A DNA stretch of 64,000 nt from Galactobacter sp052108535 (GTDB lineage Bacteria; Actinomycetota; Actinomycetes; Actinomycetales; Micrococcaceae): assembly GCA_052108535.1 (NCBI GenBank), contig JBQDZM010000009.1, positions 18,811-82,810 on the forward strand, in the 5' to 3' direction. A program made the position numbers and the translations under genes. Below are positions 51,095 through 60,900 of this stretch, piece by piece (position 1 is the first letter of the stretch; every line of letters starts with the position of its first letter). The notes under the pieces were generated by a model. That model was not told the DNA's origin. It searched no databases and saw nothing but the letters and a program-made list of their open reading frames with translations.

Positions 51095-51103
51095 TTATCC
51101 ACA
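51095..51103 (+). promoter_or_regulatory. Perfect consensus DnaA box upstream of lsr2
   Basis: TTATCCACA lies about 37 bases upstream of the lsr2 -10 box, near where an activator or the -35/upstream element would be. Confidence 0.5.
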
Positions 51104-51227
51104 GCCCGCACCTAGGATCGCTAATTATTCAAGCGGTTCGATATGTCACCAGGCGATGACACGACGGCGCGCCTTCACCGCAAACGTCCCTGCCAGACAC
51201 CGAAGCCAAGCACCCACGATCAACGCT

Positions 51228-52229
51228 TCATCTACTTCTGTCCATCATTATCGGCACGAGTCTGACCATGACCACCATGAGCACCAGTTCCACGAGTGTC
51301 TGCGTCACCACCGCCACGGCAACGATATTTCCCGAACCGCCATTCGCATCGCCCCACGAAAGCGCTAAGGGCAACACCACCAACGAATTCCGCGTGACCC
51401 CGGAGAACACCACGGCGATACGCGACCCCGCAGGCAACCGGGCGCATTTGCCCGCGATCAGGCCGACCACCACCATCCCCACACCAAACCCCACATAGAC
51501 CGGCACCAACACCAGCAGGGAACGCCAGCGCTCCCCCACCGCACCACTGTGTGCGGCCACCACCAACGCCAAGGTCAGCATCATCAAGGCCACCATGCAC
51601 CGCTCGGCTGCACTCATCACGGCACCGCCAACGGCGCCAACGCGCCCTGAGCGGGCAGCCCACCACTGCGTGGCCCACGCAGCAAGCAGCGGCACCAGGA
51701 TCAGCCACACGAAGGCCGCAACGAACGGCCCCAGCCGAATGGAACCCGCACCGGACGGGCCTACGAACCACCACAACCACAGGGGCAGCAGACACATCTG
51801 AGCCAACATCAGCAGCGGGGACGTGGCCAGCAGACGTTCGCGATCGCCTCCCGCCAGACCGGTGAACACCATCACGTAGTCCACGCACGGACAGACCAGG
51901 ACCAGGACTGCTCCGGTCAGCAGTCCTGGGTCATTCGCTACCAACCTGGTACACACCCAGGCCACCGCCGGCCCCACCAGGAAGTTCACCGTCAGCAAGG
52001 TGAGGATGAAGCGGTGGTCCCTGACCGCGACCCCGAGCCGCGCGGCCGGAACCCCCAGGAACGTCGCATAGATCAGCAGCGCCAGCGCCGGGTTGACGAG
52101 GACATCCGCCGGCCCAGAAACGCTGGGCACCCCCACGCCGAGAGCCGCCCCGGCCGCAATAGCGGCCAGATAGAGCGGGACTTGGAAGCGCTCCATCCAG
52201 GCGGCGACGCCGGGCTGCGCGGCGCTCAC
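51228..52229 (-). CDS. BASS/ACR3-like membrane transporter
   Basis: The 333-residue protein has ten hydrophobic segments and belongs to the bile acid:sodium symporter superfamily. VLVCPCVDYVMVFTGLAGGDRE and FSGVTRNSLVVLPLALSWG are the inverted-repeat crossover regions. The second resembles the ACR3 arsenite-efflux family, but the GTGA overlap with the proline racemase family gene suggests an organic substrate. No arsenic regulator or reductase is nearby. The GTG start at 52229 overlaps that gene's stop, so expression is coupled. Confidence 0.78.
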   Translation of the reverse strand: MSAAQPGVAAWMERFQVPLYLAAIAAGAALGVGVPSVSGPADVLVNPALALLIYATFLGVPAARLGVAVRDHRFILTLLTVNFLVGPAVAWVCTRLVANDPGLLTGAVLVLVCPCVDYVMVFTGLAGGDRERLLATSPLLMLAQMCLLPLWLWWFVGPSGAGSIRLGPFVAAFVWLILVPLLAAWATQWWAARSGRVGAVGGAVMSAAERCMVALMMLTLALVVAAHSGAVGERWRSLLVLVPVYVGFGVGMVVVGLIAGKCARLPAGSRIAVVFSGVTRNSLVVLPLALSWGDANGGSGNIVAVAVVTQTLVELVLMVVMVRLVPIMMDRSR

Positions 52230-53335
52230 CTGAGCACGAACCCGGGCACCAGATCGTCGCGCGGGTCCACCACGAACTCATGGCGTCCAGTCGCGTACGC
52301 GGTGCCGGTGACCTGTGGTGTCACGGTCGCGACGTCGACCCCATCCACGGTCACCGAGCCGGTCTCCACGGCAAGCGCCGTGAAGTGGGATCCCACGATG
52401 GAGGCGTGCAGCAGCGTCGCGCCGTCGCCGAGAATCCCCCGGGCGGTGAGGGCGGCGACGCGTGAGCTGGTGCCGGAGCCGCAGGGGGAACGATCCACCT
52501 CTCCGTCGGCGAAGACGGTGACATTGCGTTGGTACACGTCAGCTCCGCTGCCCTCCGGAGCCGGGCCCAGGTCCTCGAAGAGGATGGTGCCGTAGATGCC
52601 GCTAAGCCGGTCGTCGAAGGGGTGGGTGGCCACGTCGGCCTCGTTGAGCGCCCATTTAATCTCACGCCCCAGCTTGATGAGTTCCTGGGTGTTCTCCGGG
52701 GTGATGGTGAGGCCGACTGTGGTGGCGTCCAGGTGGGCGTAGATGGCGCCGCCGTAGACCACGTCCACGCTGACCTCGCCACGGGAGGTGGCCACGGTGA
52801 CGTCCTGGGCTAGGACGTAGGAGGGGACATTGACGAAGTCCACGTGCGTGACCTGTGGCCGCGCCCCGGCTGGGACCGCAGCCGTGTGCACGCGGGCGGT
52901 GACGCGGCCGGAGGGGACATCGATCACCACGTCGGTCACTCCACTGGCGGACGGGCTGATGCGGCCGGACTCGATGGCCCACGCCCCCAACGCGATGGTG
53001 CCGTGACCGCAGGCGGTGGAGAAGCCGTCCTTGTGCCAAAAGAGCACGCCGAGGTCGGCGCCGGGCGCTGGGTCCACGAGGAATCCGCCGTACATGTCTG
53101 CGTGGCCGCGCGGTTCAAAGCAGAGGATCTCGCGGATGCGTTGAACTTGCGCTGAGGCCATGGCGCTGCCGCGTTTGGACGGGACGTCGGCTCCCGCGGG
53201 TTCCTCGGGGAGAGACTCCACGATCCTGAAGGGCTCGCCACCGGTGTGGTAATACACGCAGGTGTAGGTCTCGATATCGCCGGCCAAGGTGGAGGGCAAG
53301 GCGGCGGGGCGAATCTGGTCGCCGGGGAAGCTCAT
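52226..53335 (-). CDS. Proline racemase / hydroxyproline epimerase family enzyme
   Basis: The protein has 369 residues. Both catalytic cysteines are present: the first in STACGHGTIALGAWA, the second in DRSPCGSGTSSRVAAL. This fits two-base racemases and 4-hydroxyproline 2-epimerases and argues against the dehydratase branch, which carries Thr at the first site. HADMYGGFLVDP and YGTILFEDL are further family segments. Substrate choice cannot be made by eye. The ATG at 53335 lacks a strong ribosome site; a longer frame to 53938 runs antisense across the lipoprotein gene and is rejected. It is coupled to the BASS-type transporter. Confidence 0.85.
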   Translation of the reverse strand: MSFPGDQIRPAALPSTLAGDIETYTCVYYHTGGEPFRIVESLPEEPAGADVPSKRGSAMASAQVQRIREILCFEPRGHADMYGGFLVDPAPGADLGVLFWHKDGFSTACGHGTIALGAWAIESGRISPSASGVTDVVIDVPSGRVTARVHTAAVPAGARPQVTHVDFVNVPSYVLAQDVTVATSRGEVSVDVVYGGAIYAHLDATTVGLTITPENTQELIKLGREIKWALNEADVATHPFDDRLSGIYGTILFEDLGPAPEGSGADVYQRNVTVFADGEVDRSPCGSGTSSRVAALTARGILGDGATLLHASIVGSHFTALAVETGSVTVDGVDVATVTPQVTGTAYATGRHEFVVDPRDDLVPGFVLR

Positions 53336-53372
53336 GACACCATGATGACTGTTAGAACCCCTGGAGGTCAGC

Positions 53373-54674
53373 ATGTTTACGCGATCCGCGCGCGCCACTG
53401 TCCATCGGTCGACCCTCGACCCTCTCCCGCGGAAGAGGACGCCCCAGCCCAGGATCATGACTGGAGCGGCGTTCGCCTCGGTGATGGTGTTGCTGACCGG
53501 CTGCACGGGTGGTTCGTCCTCTGCCCCTGAGGGCCCCACGAGTGCTTCCCCCTCCTCGTCCGTCTCCGTGGACACCAGGGTGACGGACCAGCCGGATGTG
53601 AGTGAAGCGTTCGGACCGGCGTTGTGGCAAGTGGACGAGCGCAAGGACGGGACGCTCGTCGGCGTCCTGTCCAATGGTTCGCTGGTGCTGGACAGCCGCG
53701 GCGACATCACCGCCGTGGACAAGGCAGGCTCCCAGGTCTGGACCACGGCGACCGACTCCGAACCCACGCGCCACGAGGACGGTTCCGTCACGGTCGAGAT
53801 CCATGCAGGCGCCTCGTTGCTCGGCGACGGGCAGGTGGCGGCGTCCTCCTCTTCAGTGCGCACCAGCGGCGGTGAGGCTGGAACCAGCGCCGGCATGCGA
53901 GTGGTGCTGCTGAACACGTCCGATGGCAGCGTGGTCAAGGAAGTGGAGCTGACGGGCTGCGCTTCGACTCCTCCTCGACAATTCTCTGGAGGCCTGGCCT
54001 TCTCCGGTGTGTGCGAGGACGGGAAGACGGCGACTCACTCCGTACTCATCACCCCGGAAGGGGCGGTGCAGACCATTCCTGAGGGCACGTATGCGGTCGT
54101 GGATTCGACCCCCATCTCGTCGGAATCCCGCGGCTCGCGCACCATCGAGGAACCGGCGTGGCTGAGTACGGCGTTGCGCGATGAGGGCAGCCTCGACCTC
54201 CGCGCTGACACCAAGGTCTTCACGGATGGCCGGGGTGTGGCCGTGGTCCAGGGCCTGCCCATGTCCAAGGGACCGGGCTACCGAGTTGCGAACGTGGTCG
54301 TGGACTTCGCCTCCCAGTCCGCGTGGAAGGCGCCCGAGTGCTTCATTGCCACGTCCCCTGGGCCGTTCCCGCGCAGCGCTGATGGCTCCAAAGTAGGGCT
54401 CTACGCACTGGTGGTTGACCGCACCAAGGAGAGCGCCATGTGCCTTGAAAAGAACCCTTCCATGGTGACCGCCACCGCCTTGAGCGATGACGGCACGGTC
54501 TACGGGAAGTCCATTGCTGCCAACAAGGAACTGCTGATCGTGGGCCCCGATGGGGAACGAACGCTGCAGGACTGGCCCGACGTGGAACCGGTCGCCACGG
54601 GAGGCGGCTTGGTCTTCAACGCGAGTGCCGCTATCCCCGGCGCCCGGATCATTACGGCTCACCGGCCCCAGTAG
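53373..54674 (+). CDS. Secreted lipoprotein with propeller-like repeats
   Basis: The 433-residue precursor has a basic start, a hydrophobic stretch and a lipobox LLTGC, so it should be lipidated and held on the outer face of the membrane. A Ser/Thr/Pro-rich linker precedes a beta-rich body with repeated short strands (GTLVGVLSNGSLVLDSRGDITAV and similar), suggesting a PQQ-like propeller. Cysteine pairs near the middle may form disulfides. GGAGG lies about six bases before the ATG. No known family was recognised, and the gene is transcribed alone, divergently from the racemase gene. Confidence 0.78.
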   Translation: MFTRSARATVHRSTLDPLPRKRTPQPRIMTGAAFASVMVLLTGCTGGSSSAPEGPTSASPSSSVSVDTRVTDQPDVSEAFGPALWQVDERKDGTLVGVLSNGSLVLDSRGDITAVDKAGSQVWTTATDSEPTRHEDGSVTVEIHAGASLLGDGQVAASSSSVRTSGGEAGTSAGMRVVLLNTSDGSVVKEVELTGCASTPPRQFSGGLAFSGVCEDGKTATHSVLITPEGAVQTIPEGTYAVVDSTPISSESRGSRTIEEPAWLSTALRDEGSLDLRADTKVFTDGRGVAVVQGLPMSKGPGYRVANVVVDFASQSAWKAPECFIATSPGPFPRSADGSKVGLYALVVDRTKESAMCLEKNPSMVTATALSDDGTVYGKSIAANKELLIVGPDGERTLQDWPDVEPVATGGGLVFNASAAIPGARIITAHRPQ

Positions 54675-54712
54675 GGGCAGGGCCGGATCGCTACCCTCAT
54701 GCCCGACGGAAT

Positions 54713-54738
54713 GGTGGTCGGCTTGGTCGCCGACCACC
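54713..54738. terminator. Bidirectional terminator
   Basis: GGTGGTCGGC and GCCGACCACC form a 10-bp stem with a six-base loop, followed by TTTCC on the plus strand, between the convergent lipoprotein gene and SDR remnant. Confidence 0.65.
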
Positions 54739-54788
54739 TTTCCGTGGGGCGCGGCCTCGCGGGAGGCCCGTGTGACAGGGCCGAGCGA

Positions 54789-55358
54789 TCAGCCCTCCTG
54801 CACGCCAAACGGACGCAGGTCCGGGTACCCGGTTACGGCCCAACCGGCGTCGACCACCAGGTTGTGTCCGTTGACGTAGGAGGATTCGTCTCCTGCCAGG
54901 AAGACCACCGCATTGGCGATTTCCTCAGGCTGAGCCGGACGGTTCTGCGGGATGCGAGAGAGGAAGGCCTCTGACACGCCTTCGATCTCGGTGAGCGGCT
55001 TCGTCAGCGGCGTCGAGACGAGTCCCGGGGAGACGGCGTCGACGCGGATCCCGTACTGGCCCAGTTCGAGTGCGCCCTGCTTCACGAGCATGGCGACGCC
55101 AGCCTTGGGGATGTCGTAGCCCACGCCGGAGAACATCGGGACGATCGAGTTCAAGGAGGCCACGTTCACCACGGTGCCCGCCTTGCCTTCCTTCACGAAC
55201 TGCCGGGCGGCGAGACGGGTGCCGTGGAAGGCGCTGAAGAGGTTGAGCTTCACGTCCCACTCGACGACGTCCGCGTCGATGTCCAGCAGGGTTCCGGGCT
55301 TGTTGCCGCCGGCCACGTTACGCCGATCGAACGGGTGGTCGGCCGTCAGGCCGGCCAC
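54789..55358 (-). pseudogene. 5'-truncated short-chain dehydrogenase (SDR) remnant
   Basis: The readable part starts at the SDR segment AGGNKPGTLLDIDAD (the family's NNAG site) and continues through the catalytic Ser (NVASLNSIVP), the YxxxK pair (GYDIPKAGV) and the usual C-terminus (GHNLVVDAGWAV). The whole N-terminal Rossmann half of about 80 residues, including the TGxxxGxG cofactor loop, is missing. The frame upstream of about 55320 reads into the terminator of the neighbouring esterase gene. A deletion or insertion has therefore removed the 5' end. The remaining protein should not bind NAD(P). Confidence 0.7.
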
Positions 55359-55360
55359 CC
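55333..55360 (-). terminator. Terminator of the secreted esterase gene
   Basis: GGGTGGTCGGCC and GGCCGGCCACCC form a 12-bp stem (one G-U pair in RNA) with a GTCA loop, about 50 bases past the esterase stop and right at the junction with the SDR remnant. Confidence 0.6.
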
Positions 55361-55411
55361 GCCGTCGGGCAGAGAACTGCGTAGGCCGAGTTCCGCGTAG
55401 GAGGGCGCGGA

Positions 55412-57076
55412 TTAGTCGGCGGTCTGGGAGGCGTTGTAGAAACGGTCGCCCGAGTAGACGGCCTTGACCGTGATACCGGACTGAGCGGCGCGAGCGTTCC
55501 GCGGGCTCCCGAGTGGAAGGACCGCCGTGCCGTCCTTGCGCAGCTTCGCAGAGCCGACCGGGAATTCCTGGCTTCCGGAGACCAACGAGAACTCCACTGT
55601 GCCAGTTGGCGCAGCAACGTTGGCGGTGCCCGGGGTGACGTCCGCCGTCAGCGACGTCTTCCCGCCGACCGTACCGAGTTCGGCCGAGGTGGACGTTTGA
55701 CGGAAGGCCGTGTTCTGGACGAAGTCGTAGAGCATCTTGCGCCAGACCGGGGTGTCGTGTCCGCCATTGATGTTGTATGGACGGTAGGAGATGTCGTTCT
55801 TTTTCAGATTCTCCTCAAGGGCTTGGGACCGCGGGAAAATCGGGTCCTGCTTGCCACCGCCCACATGGATTCCAGCCACGGCCGAGATCTCTTCACGGTT
55901 ATCGTCCGTCACCGGATACGAGCCGCCGGTACTCCAGGCACCGTAGTAGTCGAACTGATCGGCATGGTTGGCCAGGACCCAGCTGGTGCGTTCACCACCC
56001 GCGGAGAGTCCGCCCAGGCTGCGTGCCGAGGCATCCTTGGACACATTGAATCTCCCCTCGATGAACGGAATGACGTTCTCGGCAAGGTCCTTGTATGCGG
56101 CCGCGGGACCGGTGCCGTCGATGTTGTTCCAATTGACCATCACCACGACGGCGGGCTGCATCAGCTTGGAGTTGACGGCGTTGTCGAGGATGTTACCTCC
56201 GGGGGTCTCGGTGGACCAGTTGACCTCGTTACCGCCGGAGCCGTGGGAGAGGTAGATGGTCGGGTAGGCAACCTTGCGTTTCGCGTTGTATCCAGGAGGC
56301 AGGTACACGGCGACATCGTGTTCGCCCGCGTCGGATGTGCACAAGGCCGGATTGGTGCACTTCGTGGCTCCAAGCGAGTCGTAAGTCAGGTTCACTAACG
56401 TGCCGTGTTTCCTGGTCGGCGCCTGCCAGGAAAGGTCCTCGCTGCCGAAGTCGGGGTCAGAAGGGACGTAGACCTGGGAGGAGAACTGCTTGGAACCGTT
56501 GTCGGTGTTCCAATGCGGGTTGGCCGGATCGGTGAGGGTTTCGCATTCCGCCACGTCATCGGTTTCGCAGTCCTTGTAGAAGTAGTAGTTCCAGGTGCCG
56601 GAGGGCAGTGGGGTCGTGTAACTCCACACGCCGCCCTTGCCCTTCGTCATGGCACGTACCGGACCGTTGGCACCGACCTGAGCGGGGTAGGCCAAGGGGA
56701 AGTCGCCGGGTTTCCATTCCAACGGGGTGCGACTCTCGGCCAAGGTACCGGAGCTGTTGTCCTCGTCGGAGAAGAACCACTGCCCTTCGATGTGCATTCG
56801 CTTGGCGTCCGGAGCCAGGAATCGGAACGTGACCTCGTAACCGGTGGGGCTGGATCCGGTGGCACGCACCGTGGGGCCAAGCTTCTGTTGGGAGGCCGTT
56901 GTCACTGCTGGCGCAGCCCCGGGCGGGGCCGCGGCCCCGCTGGATTGGGCCGAAGCGCTGGGGACGCTGCCGAGTGCGAATATGGCGAGGCCTGCAACGG
57001 CCAGGCCAGCCGTGAGGCGTCGAGAGCGGGTGGATGTCGTCGGGGCCGGGGCAAGGCGTACGGGTGTTGTTTTCAC
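55412..57076 (-). CDS. Secreted esterase (enterochelin/feruloyl-esterase-like) with Ig-like tail
   Basis: The 554-residue precursor has a signal peptide ending ASA-Q near 44. An N-terminal beta domain (about 70-210) resembles the E-set found before Fes-like esterases. The alpha/beta hydrolase core has GGLSAGGERTS with the nucleophile Ser and NGGHDTPVWRK with the His. A C-terminal Ig-like domain (about 455-545; PTGTVEFSLVSGS, VKAVYSGDRFYNAS) follows. Relatives cleave siderophore, feruloyl or acyl esters; the true substrate is unknown. GGAGG lies about seven bases before the GTG. By eye its sequence is less GC-rich than its neighbours, hinting at acquisition. Confidence 0.84.
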   Translation of the reverse strand: MKTTPVRLAPAPTTSTRSRRLTAGLAVAGLAIFALGSVPSASAQSSGAAAPPGAAPAVTTASQQKLGPTVRATGSSPTGYEVTFRFLAPDAKRMHIEGQWFFSDEDNSSGTLAESRTPLEWKPGDFPLAYPAQVGANGPVRAMTKGKGGVWSYTTPLPSGTWNYYFYKDCETDDVAECETLTDPANPHWNTDNGSKQFSSQVYVPSDPDFGSEDLSWQAPTRKHGTLVNLTYDSLGATKCTNPALCTSDAGEHDVAVYLPPGYNAKRKVAYPTIYLSHGSGGNEVNWSTETPGGNILDNAVNSKLMQPAVVVMVNWNNIDGTGPAAAYKDLAENVIPFIEGRFNVSKDASARSLGGLSAGGERTSWVLANHADQFDYYGAWSTGGSYPVTDDNREEISAVAGIHVGGGKQDPIFPRSQALEENLKKNDISYRPYNINGGHDTPVWRKMLYDFVQNTAFRQTSTSAELGTVGGKTSLTADVTPGTANVAAPTGTVEFSLVSGSQEFPVGSAKLRKDGTAVLPLGSPRNARAAQSGITVKAVYSGDRFYNASQTAD

Positions 57077-57268
57077 CGCGCACCTCCGATGGTGTCCTGA
57101 GGTGGGACGATCGAGTGACCCTCATGCGGGCGTCTTCGACCGCTTGGTAACGAATAGGCAACACCCGACGATCACCGTTCGTCAAGGTTTCAGAACATCG
57201 TCACAGAAAACCTCACAGCACCTCGCCCCGACGACATCCACCCACGACCAGCACCTAGACCAGCTCGG

Positions 57269-57739
57269 TCACTCGAGCCTGAATTCGGGGAAATGCGCGT
57301 CGGGATTCCGCACGATCCCAATGTCCTCCGGCCTGCGTTCCACGTAGTAGAAACCACCGTGGCGTGAGGCCACGTTCGCAGGAGCCTCGGGGGCATAGGC
57401 CACCACCACTCCGAGCTCACTGAGGCCTTGCAACCAGTCGTGCAGTTGTTCGTCTTCCGCGAGCGTGGTCGGCTGGCCGGTCCGCTGTTTGAGCTCCGTC
57501 CGAAACTTCTTCATGATGTTGCTGTCCTGGTGCTTCGGCGCGACTGTCCATGGAAGCAGGTCTTCGAGCCGCAGCCCTGGTTGCGTAGGCCGCTTCGGCT
57601 TGACCTTCCGGTCCGTTGGACCACCGTTCGGCTTCGGAGTGGTCCCAGGCATATCTTCATAGGTCTCGAGGATCGGGCGCGCAGCGTCTCCCACGATCAC
57701 ATCGAACCGCTGACGGATGGTGTTCTTGTCTGAGGACAT
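57269..57739 (-). CDS. Unknown 156-residue soluble protein
   Basis: The protein has no membrane segment or signal peptide. Its middle contains a basic Pro/Lys-rich linker (GGPTDRKVKPKRPTQPGL). The C-terminal half (TLAEDEQLHDWLQGLSELGVVVAYAPEAPANVASRHGG is its core stretch, 85-122) looks folded, ending in an Arg/Glu-rich tail. I do not recognise the family. The ATG at 57739 follows AAAGGGG, which is embedded in two competing small hairpins. It lies alone between a secreted esterase gene and a nuclease-helicase gene on the same strand. Confidence 0.6.
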   Translation of the reverse strand: MSSDKNTIRQRFDVIVGDAARPILETYEDMPGTTPKPNGGPTDRKVKPKRPTQPGLRLEDLLPWTVAPKHQDSNIMKKFRTELKQRTGQPTTLAEDEQLHDWLQGLSELGVVVAYAPEAPANVASRHGGFYYVERRPEDIGIVRNPDAHFPEFRLE

Positions 57740-57763
57740 GGGGCTTCAGGCCCCTTTCCGGGG
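57740..57763 (-). promoter_or_regulatory. Competing hairpins over the ribosome site of the unknown gene
   Basis: GGGGC (57740-57744) can pair with GCCCC (57750-57754), or CCCC (57751-57754) can pair with GGGG (57760-57763). Both use the bases that form the ribosome site on the minus-strand mRNA, so they exclude each other. Confidence 0.35.
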
Positions 57764-57994
57764 CGTTGTCTGCCCCATCGAACCTTGCGGGTCCGGCATG
57801 GACCACGCCCGTTCTTCCCCTGGGGCACCCGGGAGTCGATGGACTCGGGTTGCCGTGTGGCCGGCCAGGTACCGACAGCCACAACTCATGAACGTGATTC
57901 GAGATTAACACAGCGAGACGCGCGGAATGAACGGTGATTTAGGCAAGCACCCGAACGATTGGCTTGGGGTCGTCGGGCGGCAGGCTGATGCGGA

Positions 57995-60900
57995 TCACAT
58001 CCCCGCCAATTGCGCGAACCCACTCATCAGTGCCAGCTCAGCCGGAGTGGAGGGCAGCTTATCCACCAGGCCCGGCGAGCACACCAGGTAGGCCTTCCAC
58101 TGCGCCCTGGAGATGGACACGTTCAGGCGGTTCCGCAGCAGCACGAACTCCAGGCCACGAGGTGCATCCCTACCCGAGGATGCGGCCAAGGACGTGATGG
58201 AGATGACCGCCTCCTGACCCTGGAACTTGTCCACCGTCCCCACGGGCACAGATCCCAGCCCGGCGGCTCGCAGCGTGGAGAGCACCAGATCCTTCTGTGC
58301 GTTGTACGGCGTCACCACGATGAAGTCCTCATCGGTCAGCGGCCGCGCGGCCTCACCGTCTCCCCCGGTCCACATTTGGCCAAGGTGACGCCGGACCAGC
58401 TCCACCACCCGGTCGGCCTCCTCCTGGGACGCCGTGGAGTTGCCTTCGTGACGCACCAGTTCCGTGACCAGGCCGGGGCCAGTTCCTTCCAGGTGCCGCG
58501 CATCGGTCACGGAGGCGGACCGTAACTGTCCGTCATAGGACAGTTGCGACACCGGTGCCGTCACCGCCGCGTCCATCCGCCAGCTCTGCGGCAGGAAGTA
58601 CCCGAACTCGGTGGGCAGAACGTCGTGTCCCTCACTCAACCAACCCAGCGCCGACGTATCCACCGGTTCCGGGTGCACCCCCTGACTCACCTGCGGCAAC
58701 TGCTGCGGATCGCCAAAGAGCATCAGATTCCGACCTGCCAAGGACACGGCCATGGTGTTGGCCAGCGCGTACTGTCCGGCCTCGTCCACGACCACCAGGT
58801 CCAGGCCACTGAGCGCGCTCATACCCCAGGCCGTCGCGCCGACGACATAACCGGTGTCCAGCGGCAGGCGATCTATGAGCTTGGCCTTGGCGTCCACGTG
58901 GCCGCTCGACAAGAGCGGCACCATCTCGTCGTCCTTGCCGCCCACCTTCCACACGAGCTCGGAGTCCACCCCGTTCTTCAGCACCCGGGTCAGGACGTTG
59001 TTGATCACCTTGTGGGACTGCGACACCACGCCGATCTTCCACCCGTGATCTTCGATCAACCGCTGGATCACGTGCGAAGCCACATACGTCTTGCCGGTCC
59101 CGGGAGGCCCCTGAACCGCCAAGTAACTGGACTCAAGTCGCAACACCGAATCCACCACAGCGGACACGGTGTCACCTCCAGCAACGGGATCCAGCCCGCC
59201 ACCGCTCAACCGCGACGGCCGTCGCAGCAAAAGATCCCCCATGGGATTCAGCGGTATCTCCGGGGCGCTGCGCAAGGCCGACGACACCCACCGCACATTG
59301 GCGGCGAGCAACGCAGAAGTATCCACCGGAGCGCCCGGGGTCAGGGCCAGCGGCCACGGATGCTCATTCTCGGAGCACCATTCAGGCAGGTACTCGGTAA
59401 TCGTCAGCGCGGAATCGTGCACGAAATCGGCCTTCACAGACGTGTACGGCCGCTGCGCTGAATCCACGTCCCCGTTCCCCGGAAGGTCGTACACCGCAAA
59501 CCAATCCGAGTTCTTGGGCGTGCTCCCCTCGGTCCAGTGCCCCGTCACGTCAATCTCCCGCGTCAGCTTTCGCGCGCGCGGCCCAGCCTTGGACCAATCA
59601 CGCGTGACCTCCCGAGAATCCTGATCCACGAAGAACACATTGCGGTTCTCCTCCCATTCCTCCACGGGAGAGGACAGCCGCGCAAAATGCTCCCACCAGA
59701 AACTCTTGTCCTCTCGTGAGTGATAGGCCAGCGCCGCCGCCGCCAATCCCCACGCGCGCTGATCGGGGGAACGCTCGGGATCAAAGGGATCGCCGGCCAG
59801 GTCCAGTGCCCGCTGAGCCAGCGCGTCGGCTTCCAGCTGGGCCTCCTGGCGACGACTGAGCTTCTTCTCAGGACGGTCTCCCCTGCCCGACGGCGGTGCT
59901 CCCCTCCCGCCGTCCGCGGCCTTGGCCGCGTGGTGGTCGTTGGCGGCGCCGTTCGTCGCTGAGCCGGGTACGGCGGCGTCGGGCACAGGACCGCCGGGCA
60001 TAGAGCCGCGCGGCAGGACCAGCGCCCGCAGCCAGTCACGCAGCTTCAGCGTGGAAACACAGTCGTACTCGTTGTAGTCCGCGATCTCCTGCAGCAGCTT
60101 GGCGGCCTCGGCCGTCTTCCCGGATTCCTGCAGCAGCACGTACTGCGCGTACTGGTCCACACTGTCCGCCGCATTGGTGACGCCCTCGCGGTGCTCGCCG
60201 GCCATGTGCAGGGCCTCCACCTTCTTGATGGAGTAGCTCGGCGTGCCGAGCACCAGGCCACGGCCCACCACGGAATAGAGGTCAACCAGCACCTGCTCGC
60301 GCAGCAGGTCATCCACACGGTCCTCCGCCACGCCGTGACGCTGCGCGATGGAGCTCAGGTGCGCCCGCTCGTAGGCCGCGTAGTGGTAGATGTGCATATC
60401 CGGGTGCTCGGCGCGCTTGGCGTCCACCAGATCCAGGAAGTCCAGCAGCGCCTGCTTCTCCTCCTCCATGGTGTGCGCCCAGAACGCGGTGAACTCACCG
60501 CGAGCATCCACCATGCCGAAAAGATAATCCAAACCCCAGGTCTCGTTGTCCTGCGTCCAGAGCGGGTCCCCTTCGAAGTCAAAGAAGAGGTCACCTTCGC
60601 TCGGTTGCGGGATGGACTCGATCATCCCGCGGTCGTGAATCTCGAACACGGGCTGTTCCAGGCCCTCGCTGCGGACCTGCAGCGCCGCCTGTTTGGCCAG
60701 GCGCCGCATGCTGCGCTGGGGTACTCCCCCGGTGGGATCGCCCGACGTCCAGGCGGCGACGTCGTCAATGGACTCCAGACCCGCGGAACGCAACTTGGTT
60801 CGCTGACCCGATGTGAGGCGGTACACCAGGCTCATGTCCCGGTTCTTCTCCACCTCCGCGGCACAGTCGTCGCAGGTTCCGCACTGGGTGTAGCGGGGAT

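Noticed and set aside
53336..53938. Upstream extension of the proline racemase reading frame
   Set aside because: It lies antisense to the lipoprotein gene, whose lipobox and ribosome site are clear, and the family start fits the ATG at 53335.
58059..58067. TTATCCACC as a third DnaA box
   Set aside because: It has a mismatch at the last position and lies inside the nuclease-helicase coding sequence.
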